Counted from the first letter of the stretch, positions 11,851 to 46,296 are shown. The stretch is DNA of 64,000 nucleotides from Apostichopus japonicus (GCF_037975245.1 NC_092562.1:6366001-6430000); one strand, 5' to 3'. Numbers and translations: made by a program. Notes: generated by a model from the letters alone, not told the origin.

Positions 11851-14800
11851 ATACATGTGTGTGTATCTATCTATCATTTATATAAAACTCTATATCTTTA
11901 TTATATATATACCACATATGTGTTCGTGGGTGCGCGTGTGTGTGTATTAATAAGTGACAGCACCTACTTTACAAATTAATATATAGATATATAATATATT
12001 ATGTCTTCAAACTCACCTGCTGTTGAACTCGATATAGATGTTTGTCCAGAAGCTAGAGGAAAGCAAATGAATATAAACATACAATTAGGGCTCTCTCTAT
12101 TTATCTATCTGTAATGCGGGCATTATTCAAAAAAATAAAAATCAATACACAACATACATTTAGTGAATATTACTGAAAGGAAAAGCGGCACGCTTGGTAT
12201 CATTGCTGAATGTCTTTTAGCTAATATTCCAACTATATATTTAATCTTTTAATTCATAATAAAAACGGTAAATTTTATCAACCACGACTCTCTCGTACAC
12301 GTAAGCAGAGTGGTTATGTTGTTACAAAAATCTTCAGGGTCACATAAGCACACTATTCCCGTTGAATTTTGGGTGGAAAAATCAAGCTGAAATACGTCTA
12401 TGTATTCAGATATGCTGATACAGCCATTCGTCGTGCTGAATTCTAAGATAGTCTGGTCGACACATCCTGCACTAGTTTGCTGTACGACGAAATCTACGGG
12501 AAATCAAAACAGATCATGGAAAGATTAGATGCTATTTGTGTATTTGATTTATGATTGTGTATTTAATTCATTTTTTACAGTACAATAATATGTCAATTTA
12601 ATAAGTACATAATAAGATGTGACAGAGTCAAGCAGTATAGTCGTATCTTTTGTTGTCAGAATGTGTCGGTAATGATACTCGTATTCTATCAACGTTACTC
12701 ACCCTAGAGATTTGTAAAGGTCCTCGATAAGTCTTTCTAGAAAACTGTTATCGATACTATACATACTCGATCCCCGGCGTAGAGTGTTGTACTTATTGCA
12801 ATCAAGCCAATACTATTCTACATATATTCATACTCTTGTTCTCATACTTCTTGCTTTCATAACAAAGAATATTCTACGTTCACTCATACTCTTGCACTCA
12901 ATCCTTACAATCATACTCTTCTATTCATACTTCTTGCAATGAAGCCAAGAATATTTTACTTTTACTTACACTCTTGTACTTATATATCTTGCACTCATAA
13001 AAAAGAATGTTCTACTTTTACTCATACTCTTCTACTCATACATCTTGCACACATAACAACAAAATGTTCTACTTTTACTCATGCTCTTGTACTCATAAAC
13101 GTCTTGCATTTAAGCCAAGCATATGATTATTTTACTCATACTCTTGTACTCATAAACGTCTTGCATTCATAGCAAAGAATACTTTACTTTTACTTATACT
13201 TATACTTATACATATACTCATACTCTTGTACTCATACGTCTAGCACTTAGGCAAAGAATATTTTGCTTTTACTCATACTCTTGAACTCATGCGTCTTGTA
13301 CTTAAGCAAAGAATATTTTACTTTCAATAATTTGCTTGTACTCATACGTCTTGCACTCAAACCAATACTATTATACTTTTACTCATGATATTGCACTCGT
13401 GTTATTGCTTGCATTATATTGTATCGACTTCATTTAAACATTCCAGACTAATACATACCAAAGGATGGTCATCAATAAGTCATTATTCCAATAAGTGGAA
13501 TAATTCCTTTGTGCATCGTGTTGTCCAACTAGTATTAATGATATCCATATGAACAAGGATAGGTTATATGCCTACCTAAGCGACTTGATATCATAGTAAC
13601 ATTAACAACAATGCAAACTTCGCCTCCGGACCCACAAGTCTGATAGCCATCACTATCACTGCAGTCGCCATTTCCATCGATCTGTGTGCACAGAAGACAC
13701 CGAACGACATCTGCTGACAAGTTATAAAAGCATGCAGTATGGATAATTGTTTGAATACATGGTGAGTGAATGCACTGGTTGACACAAAAAAGAACACCAA
13801 GATATGCATGTAGGTATGAATGTGTAAATTACACAGCATAGAATACTAGAGTTAAAATGTTTGTCAACCAAATGCCTCGACTACAATTAATTATAATTTT
13901 TTATAGCAAAGTAAAAAAAAATAACTGAATTAAACACTTGGAATGAAAAGGTTTTGTTTCTTATGAAATAAAATAATTTATAAATTATCCGTATAAGATA
14001 ATTTACCTCCTGAATCTTTTTCCGAAGTAACTATTGAATTTGGAGCTGATATATTGGAGGTAGTCTGCAATGATCCCTCAGACGTAGTAGGGGAAGAAAA
14101 AGTCGACGTTTCCTCTTTCTGAGGTGTTTCTGAAATCCATATGCCATCGGTAACACTCGTTAATTCCGTAAAGAGATCAGAAATTGCATCCAAATTTGTT
14201 GACGGTGTTGTCAATAACGTTGCAGGCAAGATGTCCGGGTTGGTACTAAAGATAGGGAAACTGTCATTTGATGCTGACTTGTCGACGTTGTCGACGGCTG
14301 ATATCATAGTACGAAGTTCTTCGACTTGAGAAGTCGATTGCAAGATCTCTTTGGTAGCAATTTCAGTGAATATTCTGGAAGTTGTTAGACTATCTTCCGT
14401 ATCTGACACAAATTTAAGGAACGGAAAATACATGTATAATATAATGATGTCACTTTGGACGGTAAAAAGAGGCAGTAAAACATACACACATGATAATAAA
14501 CAATACATTTGGTTTAATTACGATTCATTACCAACCAGTAAGTTATCGTCTGTAAAGTTTTTTTAAGTTGCTATAGGTAAAGTGTCACCTTGAGAAATGT
14601 AATCCTTTATAATGTTTTAAAAGGTTTCTCTAATACAAGGTCATGTGGGAATGCAGTTCGAACCTTTGGACACTGCTACTCCATTATGCAGGTATATATA
14701 CTTACTAGAGATTGGGCCGAGACAGAGGTCTGTATTGCAATAACAGGCTGTTCCTTCTACGGTAAAATTGTTTCCAGGACCAAAATATTCTTGTGCAGAT

Positions 14801-17800
14801 AAACAGCTGTTTGCAGGAACGTTTTCTGGATTTTCGCAATCTCTCAAGATTAATGCAAGTGAACCACCTTAGAAGGAGGACAGGGTTAAAGAGGGAAAGG
14901 GTTTCTTTTTAACAATATTAGTATGTAGTTAAGGCATAAAACTATTTAAGTTTAAGAAATACATTCTAGAAATACATTCCAATTCAAATGAAGGCCATAT
15001 ATTTACATATTGTACAATGGAATCAATAAACAATAAAAGAGATAAATATGATATCTACTACAAAAGTTGCAATGTTGAGTTTACTTCCTGATTGAAGCAA
15101 CATGTATGCAAATGTTTTCTATTTATCTGATACTTTTCTACAGGAATATTGTACGCTTTTATAACTGTCACGGTACGCCTCGTTTCTGGAATGTCCACAA
15201 ACCTTAGATTCCTCCTTCCCGTCATAGATAATTTTATATTGATTATTGAGTAGCTTCTACTTTAACGATTCTGGTCACACTAATAACATTGTCATAGTGC
15301 TTAAAACCATGAGTTGTGGTTAAATGGGTACAAGACGTATTACTTTCTCTTACATTGATCATATATTATGAACAGTAATTGATTGATTAATTAATTATTA
15401 ATTAATTTATATTCAAGATAAGAAAAAACGGTTTATTATAACTATGATCGTAACTCACCGTCCGCGAGAGATATGTTAAAATTTAATATGACGCAAATTT
15501 GATCCTGTAGGCATGTCTTGTTGGAGAAAGAACCAGTCTCACAGGTTGTACCATCCACTCCACAAGTGAAACACGTCAATGGCTCAATTGCATCCAAATC
15601 TAGGTGAGAATATTCCGAACTGTATCACTTAATAAGAGACAAACAGCCAACTCACAAACACGTTTCTCGATCTGTTTGGTGTTGGAATAAGTGTGATAAC
15701 TCCATTATAGGTCTACTCTGTACTTTTCGATCTGTTTGGTGTCGGTTTAAGTGTGATAACTCAATTATAGGTCTACACTGTATATTTTGTTCTGTTTGGT
15801 GTCGGTAGAAGTGTGATAACTCAATTATAGGTCTACATTGTATTTCTCAATATGTTTGGTGTCGGTATGGGTGTGATAATTCCATTATTAGTCTACTCTG
15901 TATTTCCCGATCTGTTTGGTAATGGTATAAGGTACACTTAATGTTATAAGTGTGATAACTGCATGAAAGGTCTACACTGTAGTTTTCGATCTGTTTGGTG
16001 TAGGAATGAGTGTGATAACTCCATTGTAGGTCTAATCTGTATTTCTCGATCTGTTTGATAATCGTATGAGTGTGATAACTCCATTATAGGTCTACACTTT
16101 ATTTTTCGATCTGTTTGGTGTCGGTATAAGTGTGATAACTCTTTTATAGGTCTACACTGTATTTTTCGATCTGTTTGGTGTCGGTATAAGTGTGATAATT
16201 CCATTATAGGTCTACACTGTATTTTTCGATCTGTTTGGTGTCGGTATAAGTGTGATAATTCCATTATAGGTCTACACTGTGTTTGTCGATCTGTTAGGTG
16301 TCGGTATAAGTGTGATAATTCCATTATAGGTCTACACTGTATTTTTCGATCTGTTTGATGTCGGTATAAGTGTGATAACTCCATTATAGGTCTAACCTGT
16401 ATTTTTCGATCTGTTTGGTGTTGATATAAGTATGATAACTCCATTATAGGTCTACACTGTATTTTCTCTGTAAGTGTTCGAGGGTGAGTCTCTTTCTTTT
16501 CGTTTTATATTGGCGGTGATGATGGAAAATTCAAGAATGTAATTTCAGAAAAAGTTAATGAAACGATTACATCGGTTATTTATGACTGTTTAAGACTCAT
16601 AAATAACGTTTATCAAATAATATTTATATGTGAGGTACATGCATGGATATATTATATACCTTGGCAAATAATTCCTGTGAACCCCTGGACACAGTAGCAG
16701 GCTATATTCATGTTTCCAATTTCTTCACCTTGTTGTACGCAAGTTCCTCCATTCATGCATATACCTTCGCTCAGTTCACATAAATTAGAGCTACCTATAT
16801 ATAGGAGGAACAAGGGCAAGGCATGATACGTTGTTTTATGAAACGTTTACACGGCACAGTTTTGGCTTGTTTACGTCACGTTTTAGACAATGCAATACAT
16901 GAATTTCTTATCTCTCTCTTCATATATTTCCTCTTTCCTTTTCATTTTCTAATTAGTTCCCTGGTTGTGTGTTGGTTAAAGACGAAAGTAAAAGTAATAT
17001 GTTCTTTTTACTGGCAAAGGAATGATGTCCACTCTGCTATTGGTATTTTGGTTCTTTTTTATATTGGTCGTTTATGATATTGGTATGTTGGTCGTTTATG
17101 CTCATTAGTCTATATATGTTATGTTTATTCGTCAACCCATATAGTCAATCATAGTCAAAGCTATTCACAAAACTCACCGTTTTCCGTCTATTGTCAGGGG
17201 GAGGGGTCGGGGGCGTAGGAAATCCTTCGCTTTATGGCCCGTCTCCCGACACCTGAAAGCGGTGCGACCGGGTTATCGCACATGGATGAAGTATAGGGTT
17301 CTACGTTCTAGGTTGGATTGAGGTTAGTTTATGTTTCCCATTGGGTCGGGCCGTGATGTTTGATTTTCCGACTTGTCGGGTCACATAAACATCACTCACC
17401 GTTTTCTGCTAGCTAGCCTTAGTATTTCAGTGCAGTCATTTGTTTACATGTCTCAGCGTGATTGTGGAAGGACAATGATAAATGAAATAAGTGAAGGCAA
17501 GTATTGTCAGGTACTCGTCGTTATACATTGGCGTTAGAAACTATCAGAAAATTTAAAAGACCCTTTTCCCAAACCTTTCACTTTGTCGGATTATTTCATC
17601 ATGGTCTATAAACTATTATATCGAAATGTAATTTTTTTTTAATTTCGTTAACCTTTTTCCTGATTTACTTATATAAAAAATCGAACTTTTGAATTTGTTA
17701 TCAACTTGTTCCTCAAAGTGTGCATCCTCCATATCATAAATTTGACATTTTATTTCTGAATCTTACTTTACATTCTTTATCTCCAAACATTTCTTGAAAT

Positions 17801-19892
17801 TTCGAAGTGAATTAGACATACAACATCGAAATTTCGTATTTTGACTTTTTATTAAGTTACCCTTTATTTCGACTTTGTATCGAAATTGTGACCAATTATG
17901 TTAAAAAGTTTACACAAAACCATCCAAATTCCCAAATTCCAAGCAAACTGGGATATTTAGAAAGTTGTATTTTATCAAACTTTTGCTTTTAAGGCGATAT
18001 TTCCTTATCGATAGCAATCAGTGGCGAATCTATCTTGCAAATTATTCCATTCGTTTCAGATTTAATTTTATGCTGGTATTTCTCAATCCTTTTTGACGCA
18101 ATAGGCGTTAACTGCTGGGAGTGGAATGGCAGTTCTGTTTACAATACCTTGAGCTATATTTAACTCTGAAGTACAACTCACATCATGAAAAGTTAAATTC
18201 TGAAGTACGTGATTTGCCTCAGGTTCAACTGTGGGTTTTCTATAGGATTTCATTTTTCCATTTAAACGAGGAATTTATTGGCACTCACAAGTCAGTTTTG
18301 TAATTACTGAATCTTCCGTTTCGTGTACGCATCATTTAATGAATTATACCAAGGTGCCTTATCATTATAACGTGCTACGGTAAATACCATCAAATTCGCA
18401 CACGAATTATACGATGAGGGGTGTGGGGTGGGGGTTGGGTGTGGTGGGGGTGGGGTGGGGTGGGGTGGGGAGAGAAGTTCAACATCACAGATCTCTAAGA
18501 CCGAGGAATATCCAATTGTGTAAATATTAAAGGTTTAGTGAATTTCGACATGGCATAGACAATACAGTCACGCAAAATACTCCATTAAAACTTAATCTTT
18601 AAACTGTAAAACTGTTTAGGATGTGGTCCTTCACTTTTACGCTAGGGCATACCAACGTGATTTAAGAAAACTTGTAGCACGTGAAAACTAAGACTATACA
18701 ATGCACTATGTTGTACTATATAGGAAGGAAAATTGTCTAGTAGCCTACGTTTAGTTGTTATCAATCATTACCTCTCCATGAACGAGTCACAGGTCAATTG
18801 GGTAAGTTATGACTAAGTCTTGTACAATAGACTTTACTTATTTCGATTCCTTTTATTTTCGAATAACTCTTATGATTGATGTTCTGTACTGAAGACATAC
18901 AAGCTATGTTGTACATGTTTAAAATTCTGATTTATAGGCGTTTATTATAAGATAGATTTAGTCAGAGTTTTAGCTTTGTTATATCGTTTTTCAATGAAAC
19001 AGGAAAAATCGGAATGTTACCTATGTTTGCAAAAGATATTCACGATTAATATATGCTAAATTGCTCAATACTACTGATTAAAGGCATGAGAAACGCAATT
19101 TCGCATGTTTTCCTTTTTTTGTAAATCGATACTCGCTATACCAACGTCTCAGCTATAAGAATACCCTATGCTGGCAACTTATAATTTCTACAAGATCAAA
19201 GGAATCTTCTTTTCTTTTAACTGGAATAACTTCTTCGCATGTTGTATTTCGTGGGTGTTGAGTATGAAAACTTTCCTCCATTAACTGAGGTCATCAATTA
19301 CATCCATAGTAATTATGAGACTATATAAGACGTTGCGTTAAAACTCACCCACTGTTTAGTTTACAGTGACCAATACGGATTTCAACCACTGTATCACTGC
19401 ATGAGTAATGCAAACGTGTTCAAGCAGAGTGAACGACCACAATAAAGGAAGACGGGGTTTGTGCTTAGTTGCAAGAACGTAAGAGGGCCGACAAAGCTTC
19501 CCTCTAACCATTATCATGGCTGCCAGACAGACTGTCGAAACGATTAATGAGATTACGATGTGTTATCCGTGGCCCTGTATTTAGTTTAGAGACCTAAGGA
19601 TCCGGAAGCCTTGCAGTAGCTTATTTGAGCCTTATTATACCTATTCCCAACTCACAAGATCTTCATACTTATAGTTGGTCTTGTGGTTTTAGTATGTAGA
19701 TGGACAATTACGTTTCAAGCAAGATGCAAAACTATTTCTACCCAGATAGTTTTCATGTTTAAACTGTGCATGATTAAACTGTGCATGAACCAAATTTGAA
19801 AACAAAATAGAAGGATGTACATTACCGACAGTTTGTGTCTGTGAAGTAGCGAAAACTCCAAGCAAAGCGTAACAGACAAGAAGCCAACACAT
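8014..19892 (-). CDS. Gene A: EGF / triple LU / Ser-Thr-rich / FN3-like transmembrane protein
   Basis: I rebuilt thirteen minus-strand exons: signal peptide 19826-19892, EGF 16660-16794, LU1 15459-15599 and 14706-14867, Ser/Thr 14007-14402, LU2 13576-13713 and 12299-12493, mini-exons 12017-12052 and 11532-11567, LU3 10487-10606 and 9722-9916, FN3-like 8808-9095, transmembrane 8014-8147. They total 2,043 nt, about 681 codons. Every internal exon before the transmembrane one is a multiple of three and joins in phase 1, which supports the model. The predicted product is a type I cell-surface protein with three three-finger LU domains on a short O-glycosylated stalk. The last exon after 8014 (phase 0) was not found. 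No function is known to me for this combination. Expression data could show extra or skipped exons. Confidence 0.72.
8808..9095 (-). CDS. Gene A exon 12: fibronectin-III-like domain
   Basis: 96 codons, phase 1-1. The order [37 protein letters not shown] matches an FN3-like beta sandwich (Trp in strand B, alternating hydrophobics, a strand pattern before the end). The paralogue in gene B is at 26776-27060. The fold call is by pattern only; no profile was run. Confidence 0.65.
9722..9916 (-). CDS. Gene A exon 11: LU domain 3, second half
   Basis: 65 codons. [18 protein letters not shown] and [15 protein letters not shown] give cysteines 6-10 with the canonical CN end. The paralogue in gene B (28071-28253) reads MIRRGCEETLIGNRECLS. 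The acceptor GACGAAG has a weak pyrimidine tract and was placed by phase and by alignment to gene B. Confidence 0.7.
10281..10312. repeat. C-run followed by (CA)n
   Basis: Poly-C of about 16 bases followed by (CA)n in the intron between the two LU3 exons. Confidence 0.85.
10487..10606 (-). CDS. Gene A exon 10: LU domain 3, first half
   Basis: 40 codons, phase 1-1, donor GTAAGT. Cysteines 1-5: ECYDC, LAC, VVTC, GQIC. It ends NISIGND, nearly the same as the gene B exon at 29716-29835, which marks LU3 of A and LU4 of B as orthologous positions in the two genes. Confidence 0.74.
10753..10830 (-). repeat. Interspersed repeat shared with 39505-39575
   Basis: The minus strand reads AGAGATACTTTGAACAGAC, then TTAATGAAATGGAGGT, then ACGACAAAGGCAAATGAA, then (TA)n. 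The same order occurs on the plus strand at 39505-39575, next to the gene B mucin exon. Confidence 0.75.
10950..10992 (-). ncRNA. Degenerate hammerhead-like motif abutting a tRNA-like segment
   Basis: On the minus strand CTGATTG, GTCCAGAGG, then TTCGAAACCGGTTAGG recall the order core, stem II, GAA, ACCGGT stem III seen in the better motif at 11242-11283. Stem II is poor and the core is broken, so this is a relic. Confidence 0.35.
10993..11066 (+). tRNA. tRNA-like sequence (SINE-type, not a confident functional tRNA)
   Basis: About 71 nt starting GCGTCCA and ending TGGAGGC (6 of 7 acceptor pairs), with a perfect 5-bp T arm CCGGG/CCCGG around TTCGAAT and an A box TAGCCTACTGG. The anticodon loop ATTGAAA would give UGA (Ser), but there is no long variable arm as tRNA-Ser needs, and the anticodon and D stems have mismatches. 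The tail TTTTTTCACTGTTCTTG is shared with 10683-10720, so I read it as a tRNA-derived repeat head. Confidence 0.45.
11068..11150 (+). repeat. SINE-like tail with (TA)n, second copy of 10683-10752
   Basis: TTCTTGATTTTCCAATTCAC followed by TACGATTTCAA and (TA)n. A near copy occurs at 10683-10752, followed there by TTCATTTGCCTTTGTCG. Confidence 0.7.
11242..11283 (-). ncRNA. Hammerhead-ribozyme-like motif downstream of a tRNA-like segment
   Basis: On the minus strand: CTTCGC (stem I, 5'), core CTGATAA, stem II GTCC/GGAC with loop CAAAA, GAA, palindromic stem III ACCGGT, C, then GTGAAG (stem I, 3'; six pairs with one G-U). All hammerhead parts are present in order. The core should be CTGANGA, so G8 is A here, which should abolish cleavage. 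The ACCGGT stem III fits Penelope-associated hammerheads. Confidence 0.65.
11283..11341 (-). tRNA. Degenerate tRNA-like segment fused to the hammerhead motif
   Basis: On the minus strand GTGGTCGAGTGGTACGG (A-box-like) and GGGGTTCGATTCC (B-box-like) run straight into the hammerhead at 11242-11283. The arm spacing is too short for a real tRNA. An A-box-like copy also lies at 11464-11496 on the plus strand. Confidence 0.35.
11500..11679. repeat. Duplicated segment carrying the mini-exon (partner 11985-12164)
   Basis: About 180 bp including exon, splice sites and flanking intron recurs 485 bp to the right. The two copies are separated by a (TA)n-rich tract. Confidence 0.85.
11532..11567 (-). CDS. 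Gene A exon 9: Ser/Thr mini-exon, copy 2
   Basis: Same 36-nt exon as at 12017-12052, with identical splice sites. It lies inside a duplicated segment of about 180 bp. Being symmetrical, it adds 12 codons when both copies are spliced in. Confidence 0.6.
11700..11860. repeat. (TA)n microsatellite
   Basis: Long TA tract with interspersed TAC and TTTATA variants between the two mini-exon copies. The Tyr/Ile ORFs over it are not genes. Confidence 0.95.
11985..12164. repeat. Duplicated segment carrying the mini-exon (partner 11500-11679)
   Basis: Second copy of the segment. It is almost identical over the exon, the CTAG acceptor and the following TATCTATCTGTAATGCGGG stretch. Confidence 0.85.
12017..12052 (-). 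CDS. Gene A exon 8: Ser/Thr mini-exon, copy 1
   Basis: A 36-nt exon (acceptor CCTCTAG, donor GTGAGT) encoding [11 protein letters not shown], phase 1-1. It is identical to the copy at 11532-11567. Confidence 0.6.
12299..12493 (-). CDS. Gene A exon 7: LU domain 2, second half
   Basis: 65 codons, phase 1-1. Cysteines 6-10 lie in SAGC, TNGC and [13 protein letters not shown], including the diagnostic CN end. It is paralogous to the gene B second-half exons, but keeps the two cysteines (NGC and the first of CLC) that those have lost. I chose donor GTACGA because it gives the phase 1 end. Confidence 0.68.
12808..13410. repeat. Degenerate minisatellite of ACTCATACTCTTG words
   Basis: Imperfect repeats of about 50-60 bp built from TTTTACTCATACTCTTGTAC and CTTGCACTCATA fill the intron between the two LU2 exons of gene A. 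Irregular spacing shows an old array. Confidence 0.75.
13576..13713 (-). CDS. Gene A exon 6: LU domain 2, first half
   Basis: 46 codons. Cysteines 1-5 lie in RCLLC, GDC, GYQTC and GGEVC. It is closely related to the first-half LU exons of the gene B modules (both carry C.LC and D.DGY.TC), so these descend from one exon. The acceptor may be three bases further in (CAGCAG), which keeps the frame. Confidence 0.7.
14007..14402 (-). CDS. Gene A exon 5: Ser/Thr-rich stalk
   Basis: 132 codons, phase 1-1, rich in Ser and Thr (for example [15 protein letters not shown]), without cysteines and without a tandem repeat. It is probably an O-glycosylated spacer between LU1 and LU2. The acceptor is TGTGTCAG and the donor GTAAAT. 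Confidence 0.7.
14706..14867 (-). CDS. Gene A exon 4: LU domain 1, second half
   Basis: 54 codons, donor GTAAGT. Cysteines 6 to 10 are visible in LRDC, ANSC and [10 protein letters not shown]. The usual Asn after the last cysteine (CN) is replaced by Leu (CLGP), a departure from the LU signature. Confidence 0.72.
15459..15599 (-). CDS. Gene A exon 3: LU domain 1, first half
   Basis: 47 codons, phase 1-1, donor GTGAGT. It shows the first five LU cysteines: [13 protein letters not shown], then SNKTC, then LQDQIC. LU (Ly6/uPAR) domains are three-finger disulphide folds, and each is commonly encoded by two exons, as seen here with the next exon. Confidence 0.72.
15661..16465. repeat. 60-bp minisatellite in gene A intron 2
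   Basis: About 13 copies of a 60-bp unit containing CGATCTGTTTGGTGTCGGTA and AGTGTGATAACTCCATTATA, with one unit interrupted near 15930. Because 60 is a multiple of three, the array gives a long open frame on the minus strand (15944-16444) that I treat as an artefact. Confidence 0.9.
16660..16794 (-). CDS. Gene A exon 2: EGF-like domain
   Basis: 45 codons, phase 1 at both ends. The six EGF cysteines are visible: C at ..SNLC, EGIC, GGTC, then ACYC, and the closing GFTGIIC. The acceptor is TATATATAG and the donor GTATAT. A short insertion (EEIGNMN) lies between cysteines 3 and 4. Confidence 0.75.
16795..19825. other. Gene A intron 1
   Basis: No further exon with phase 1 ends was seen. It contains a G-rich tract at 18417-18475 (GGGGTGGGG words) and AT-rich sequence. 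Confidence 0.55.
19826..19892 (-). CDS. Gene A exon 1: signal peptide
   Basis: The ATG at 19892-19890 opens [18 protein letters not shown], a short hydrophobic core followed by a plausible cleavage site. The exon is 22 codons plus one base and ends at a GTAATG donor (phase 1), the same length and phase as the first exon of gene B. An in-frame readthrough ORF extends further, but the donor and the shared layout favour this end. Confidence 0.7.
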
Positions 19893-22658
19893 TTTGGTTT
19901 TTATAGAATAAATGGTATTCAGAAACAGATAATAGGTAGTAATGGATGCAACCACTTCTGTGAAGACCAACAATGTTTTGTCATTGCTTAGGTGTCTCCA
20001 ACAAGTAGCAGGTTCTATTCTTTCAGAAACAAACAATGAGCAGTTTTCTATTCTTTTCAGTATCGTCAGTAAACCATGGCAAATATGGCAGTGGCCACAA
20101 TCGGTTTCACGCATCATCGCTTAGAAAACAATCTTCCACAGAGTCACACACAAAATATTGAATTCCATGGAATTCCCGTTAACAAGTCGCCATAGTATTC
20201 AAGGTTGGTAAATTTGATACTTTTGCCAGATACCAAAGATGCTCAAGAGGTTTCATAACAGTTACCGAATATAGAGATAATGGTATATTCGGTTAATCCA
20301 TTAGAAAGCTTGTCTAATCTAAGATAATACCGTTCGGGCTGTATGAAGCCTATCCAGACTGGAAAGATCAACCCACAAAGTCTGTCATCACCAATTCAAA
20401 AACACCATTCCTGATCCTAAAGACAAATGATAATCGCAAGTAAGTTAATTTATCAAACATATTATTCAATGGTTTGTATCATATGATCGTTAATGATGCA
20501 TTGATATGTTAGTACTTTAGTTAAAATAAAGATATTGACAGCCCTTATTAAACCGATTTTTACTATTGAGCTACAACCATGTTTCTTTTACACAAAGCGG
20601 TGTGCTGCACTACTTTGGTAATCCGCATCAACTTGAAACAGCACAAATGAAAGATACGTACTGTTTGTCATTTTTCATTAATCTGTTTGTTTATTTGGTG
20701 CTTACTGAGAGAAATCACGCTGTTGGAACTAAATTATTTGTTGCATAAGTAAAACCTAGGTGCCAGTACATGTTACTGCAATGGTAATCAAAAATATAGT
20801 GCTATCATTATATTAATTGAATTTTTGTTATGTCCTTTATAGTTGATATATTTCCGATTCCTGTGATAATTATGCTTACTCGTTGGTATGACACTGACTG
20901 GTTAAACCATAGTACATTAATGGGTAAGTGATATGAACATTAATTATACATTGAAAGAAAAGACTATTAAGCTGACATAGTTGATGAAACACCTATCACT
21001 GCAAAATCTTACATCCAATTATAAATTCAGCCTCTCACTGGACTTAAAGATATATGTAATTGGAATTGGAGAACATTTCTACTTCCATTAAGAGATGTGT
21101 TTAATTGATATGAGAGGTATCTTTTCTTTCCTTTAACTATATTATTAAATGAGTTTAATATACAGTTGATTGAAATATAAAGATTTTTGTAATTAGTGAG
21201 AGGAGATATCCCTCATTCATTTGAGATATCTTAAAATGAATGGCATATATGTTAATGAACAGTTAAACTATCTTCCATTACTTTAAGATATCTTAAAATA
21301 CTTAAAGATTTCCGTTCACGTTGCATAAAACCAAAAATAGGATGCCATACATCTAGCAGGGGTATAATTAGTAAAGTTTGTCAAAGGAAAAACAGAGAAA
21401 AAGTGAACACGGATAGACAGCCTTGTTTGATATTCAAAGTTGATACATTACTTTAATGAATTGTTTATAAGTACCATAGATAGTTATGTTATGTATGTAA
21501 TATAACAGACAGGAAGGAAATAACCAAATCAGGTACCTCAGAGAACAAGTTAGGATCAGGTGTAAAATAAAGTTTAAATAAGTAAGAAATTTTAGTTTGA
21601 TAGAAAGTAACTTAAATGCTTCAGTAATTAGAGTAAAAACTGATCTTCATACAAAAATCGGAAATTTGCTATAACGAGATTTGCACCATGCAGTGACCTC
21701 ATGATCACAATGAATGAGTCACTGGTTCGAATTCCGTTCGAGCCAATAATTATTTATAATTTTCTGTCAGTTTTCTGTTGTTTATTAACTTAAAACTGAT
21801 AACACCTATGTCAAAAACGAACACTATCAAATGAAAGTTTATATTCTTGATGCAAACATTCGTTGGGTCATCACTGTAGCTGACTATTATATTAAGCTGC
21901 TTATTTTTGGCAATCCATTATTTCAAAAATACTTTGATACTATAGACAACTAATAACTCAAATTACCAATCTTACATGTTACATAATATTACAAGAATCA
22001 AGATATAACCAAAGCTTTTTCCCTTATGCCAAAAGTTAACGAAATATATTTAGTAATAAAGGACAGTAAAATAATTTCAAAAGTTCGACTTTAATAACAA
22101 TAATTATTACGTATTACTATTCTCAAATGATAGTGAGAGTTTTTATCTGATATGCATATTCAACCATTGAACTTAGTACGTATTGGACCTTGTTTTTCGG
22201 TACGTCATCTCTGCTTGTATACTCACAACATTTTACAGATTCAATGTTGTCGTAGTATATATATACTGCGTGTCTTAGAAAATGTTCAAGAAAGTATCCA
22301 TAGTTAGATGTAATATCACACACGATATAGGCAGCTGGATTGTTTGGTTGTGATCCTATGAGTTATTTCTTTTTACGGATACTCCATCTCCCTCTTTTCA
22401 AATCTAGGTGAAGTAGTAGAATAAAGCTACAAAGGAGAGAGATAGAATAAAAAGTATGGTTTAAGTACCGGTAACGATTTGACTATATTTTTAGAATGAA
22501 ATGTTGCAAAGAAATTTTCCTGATACTTAGCTAAAGATAAATTAGCTATAGAAACTTAGATACATTTGCATTACCGCACAATTTGATCACATGTAGGAGC
22601 AGCACAGACTAGATCTATCAATGTGGTACAAACCATTCTTAAGAATTGAAACTGAATA
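19893..22658. other. Region between genes A and B
   Basis: AT-rich, no supported gene. It should hold the promoter of gene A and the 3' UTR of gene B. A tRNA-like remnant with a GGTTCGAATTCC B box lies near 21680-21745. Confidence 0.5.
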
Positions 22659-22748
22659 CTAAACATACTGAAAATAATAATTATCATTGACTGGCTTGCC
22701 TTCCTTCACAGAAGAGGGAAGAGAGCTAATTCCATTTTCCCAAGACTG
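22659..22748 (-). CDS. Candidate last exon of gene B (cytoplasmic tail)
   Basis: After an AACAAG acceptor the phase-0 frame reads QSWENGISSLPSSVKEGKPV and ends NDNYYFQYV before TAG. It lies 192 bp downstream of the transmembrane exon. The pyrimidine tract is poor and no matching exon was found in gene A, so this is tentative. Confidence 0.3.
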   Translation of the reverse strand, partial: QSWENGISSLPSSVKEGKPVNDNYYFQYV

Positions 22749-22940
22749 CTTGTTGAAATGATCAGCCAACTTATTACCTCGTTTTTTAATTTTTGTCATT
22801 TGTCAGCCTCAAATAAGCCCCCACCCGCCCTCACAGTCATTTAAAAAAATGTTCATCTTCTGAACTTTGGACCCTTTTTCAGTTCATCGGTATATAATAA
22901 AATTCTCCAAAAAGACTAACAACAAATTGTTGCAACTTAC

Positions 22941-46296
<23,356 letters not shown>

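Noticed and set aside
11680-11979. Tyr/Ile-rich ORFs over TA tracts (also at 39514, 39972, 46429)
   Set aside because: Translations of (TA)n microsatellites.
15944-16444. 166-codon minus-strand ORF of repeating [14 protein letters not shown] units
   Set aside because: It is a translation of an intronic 60-bp minisatellite with no splice sites or paralogous exon.
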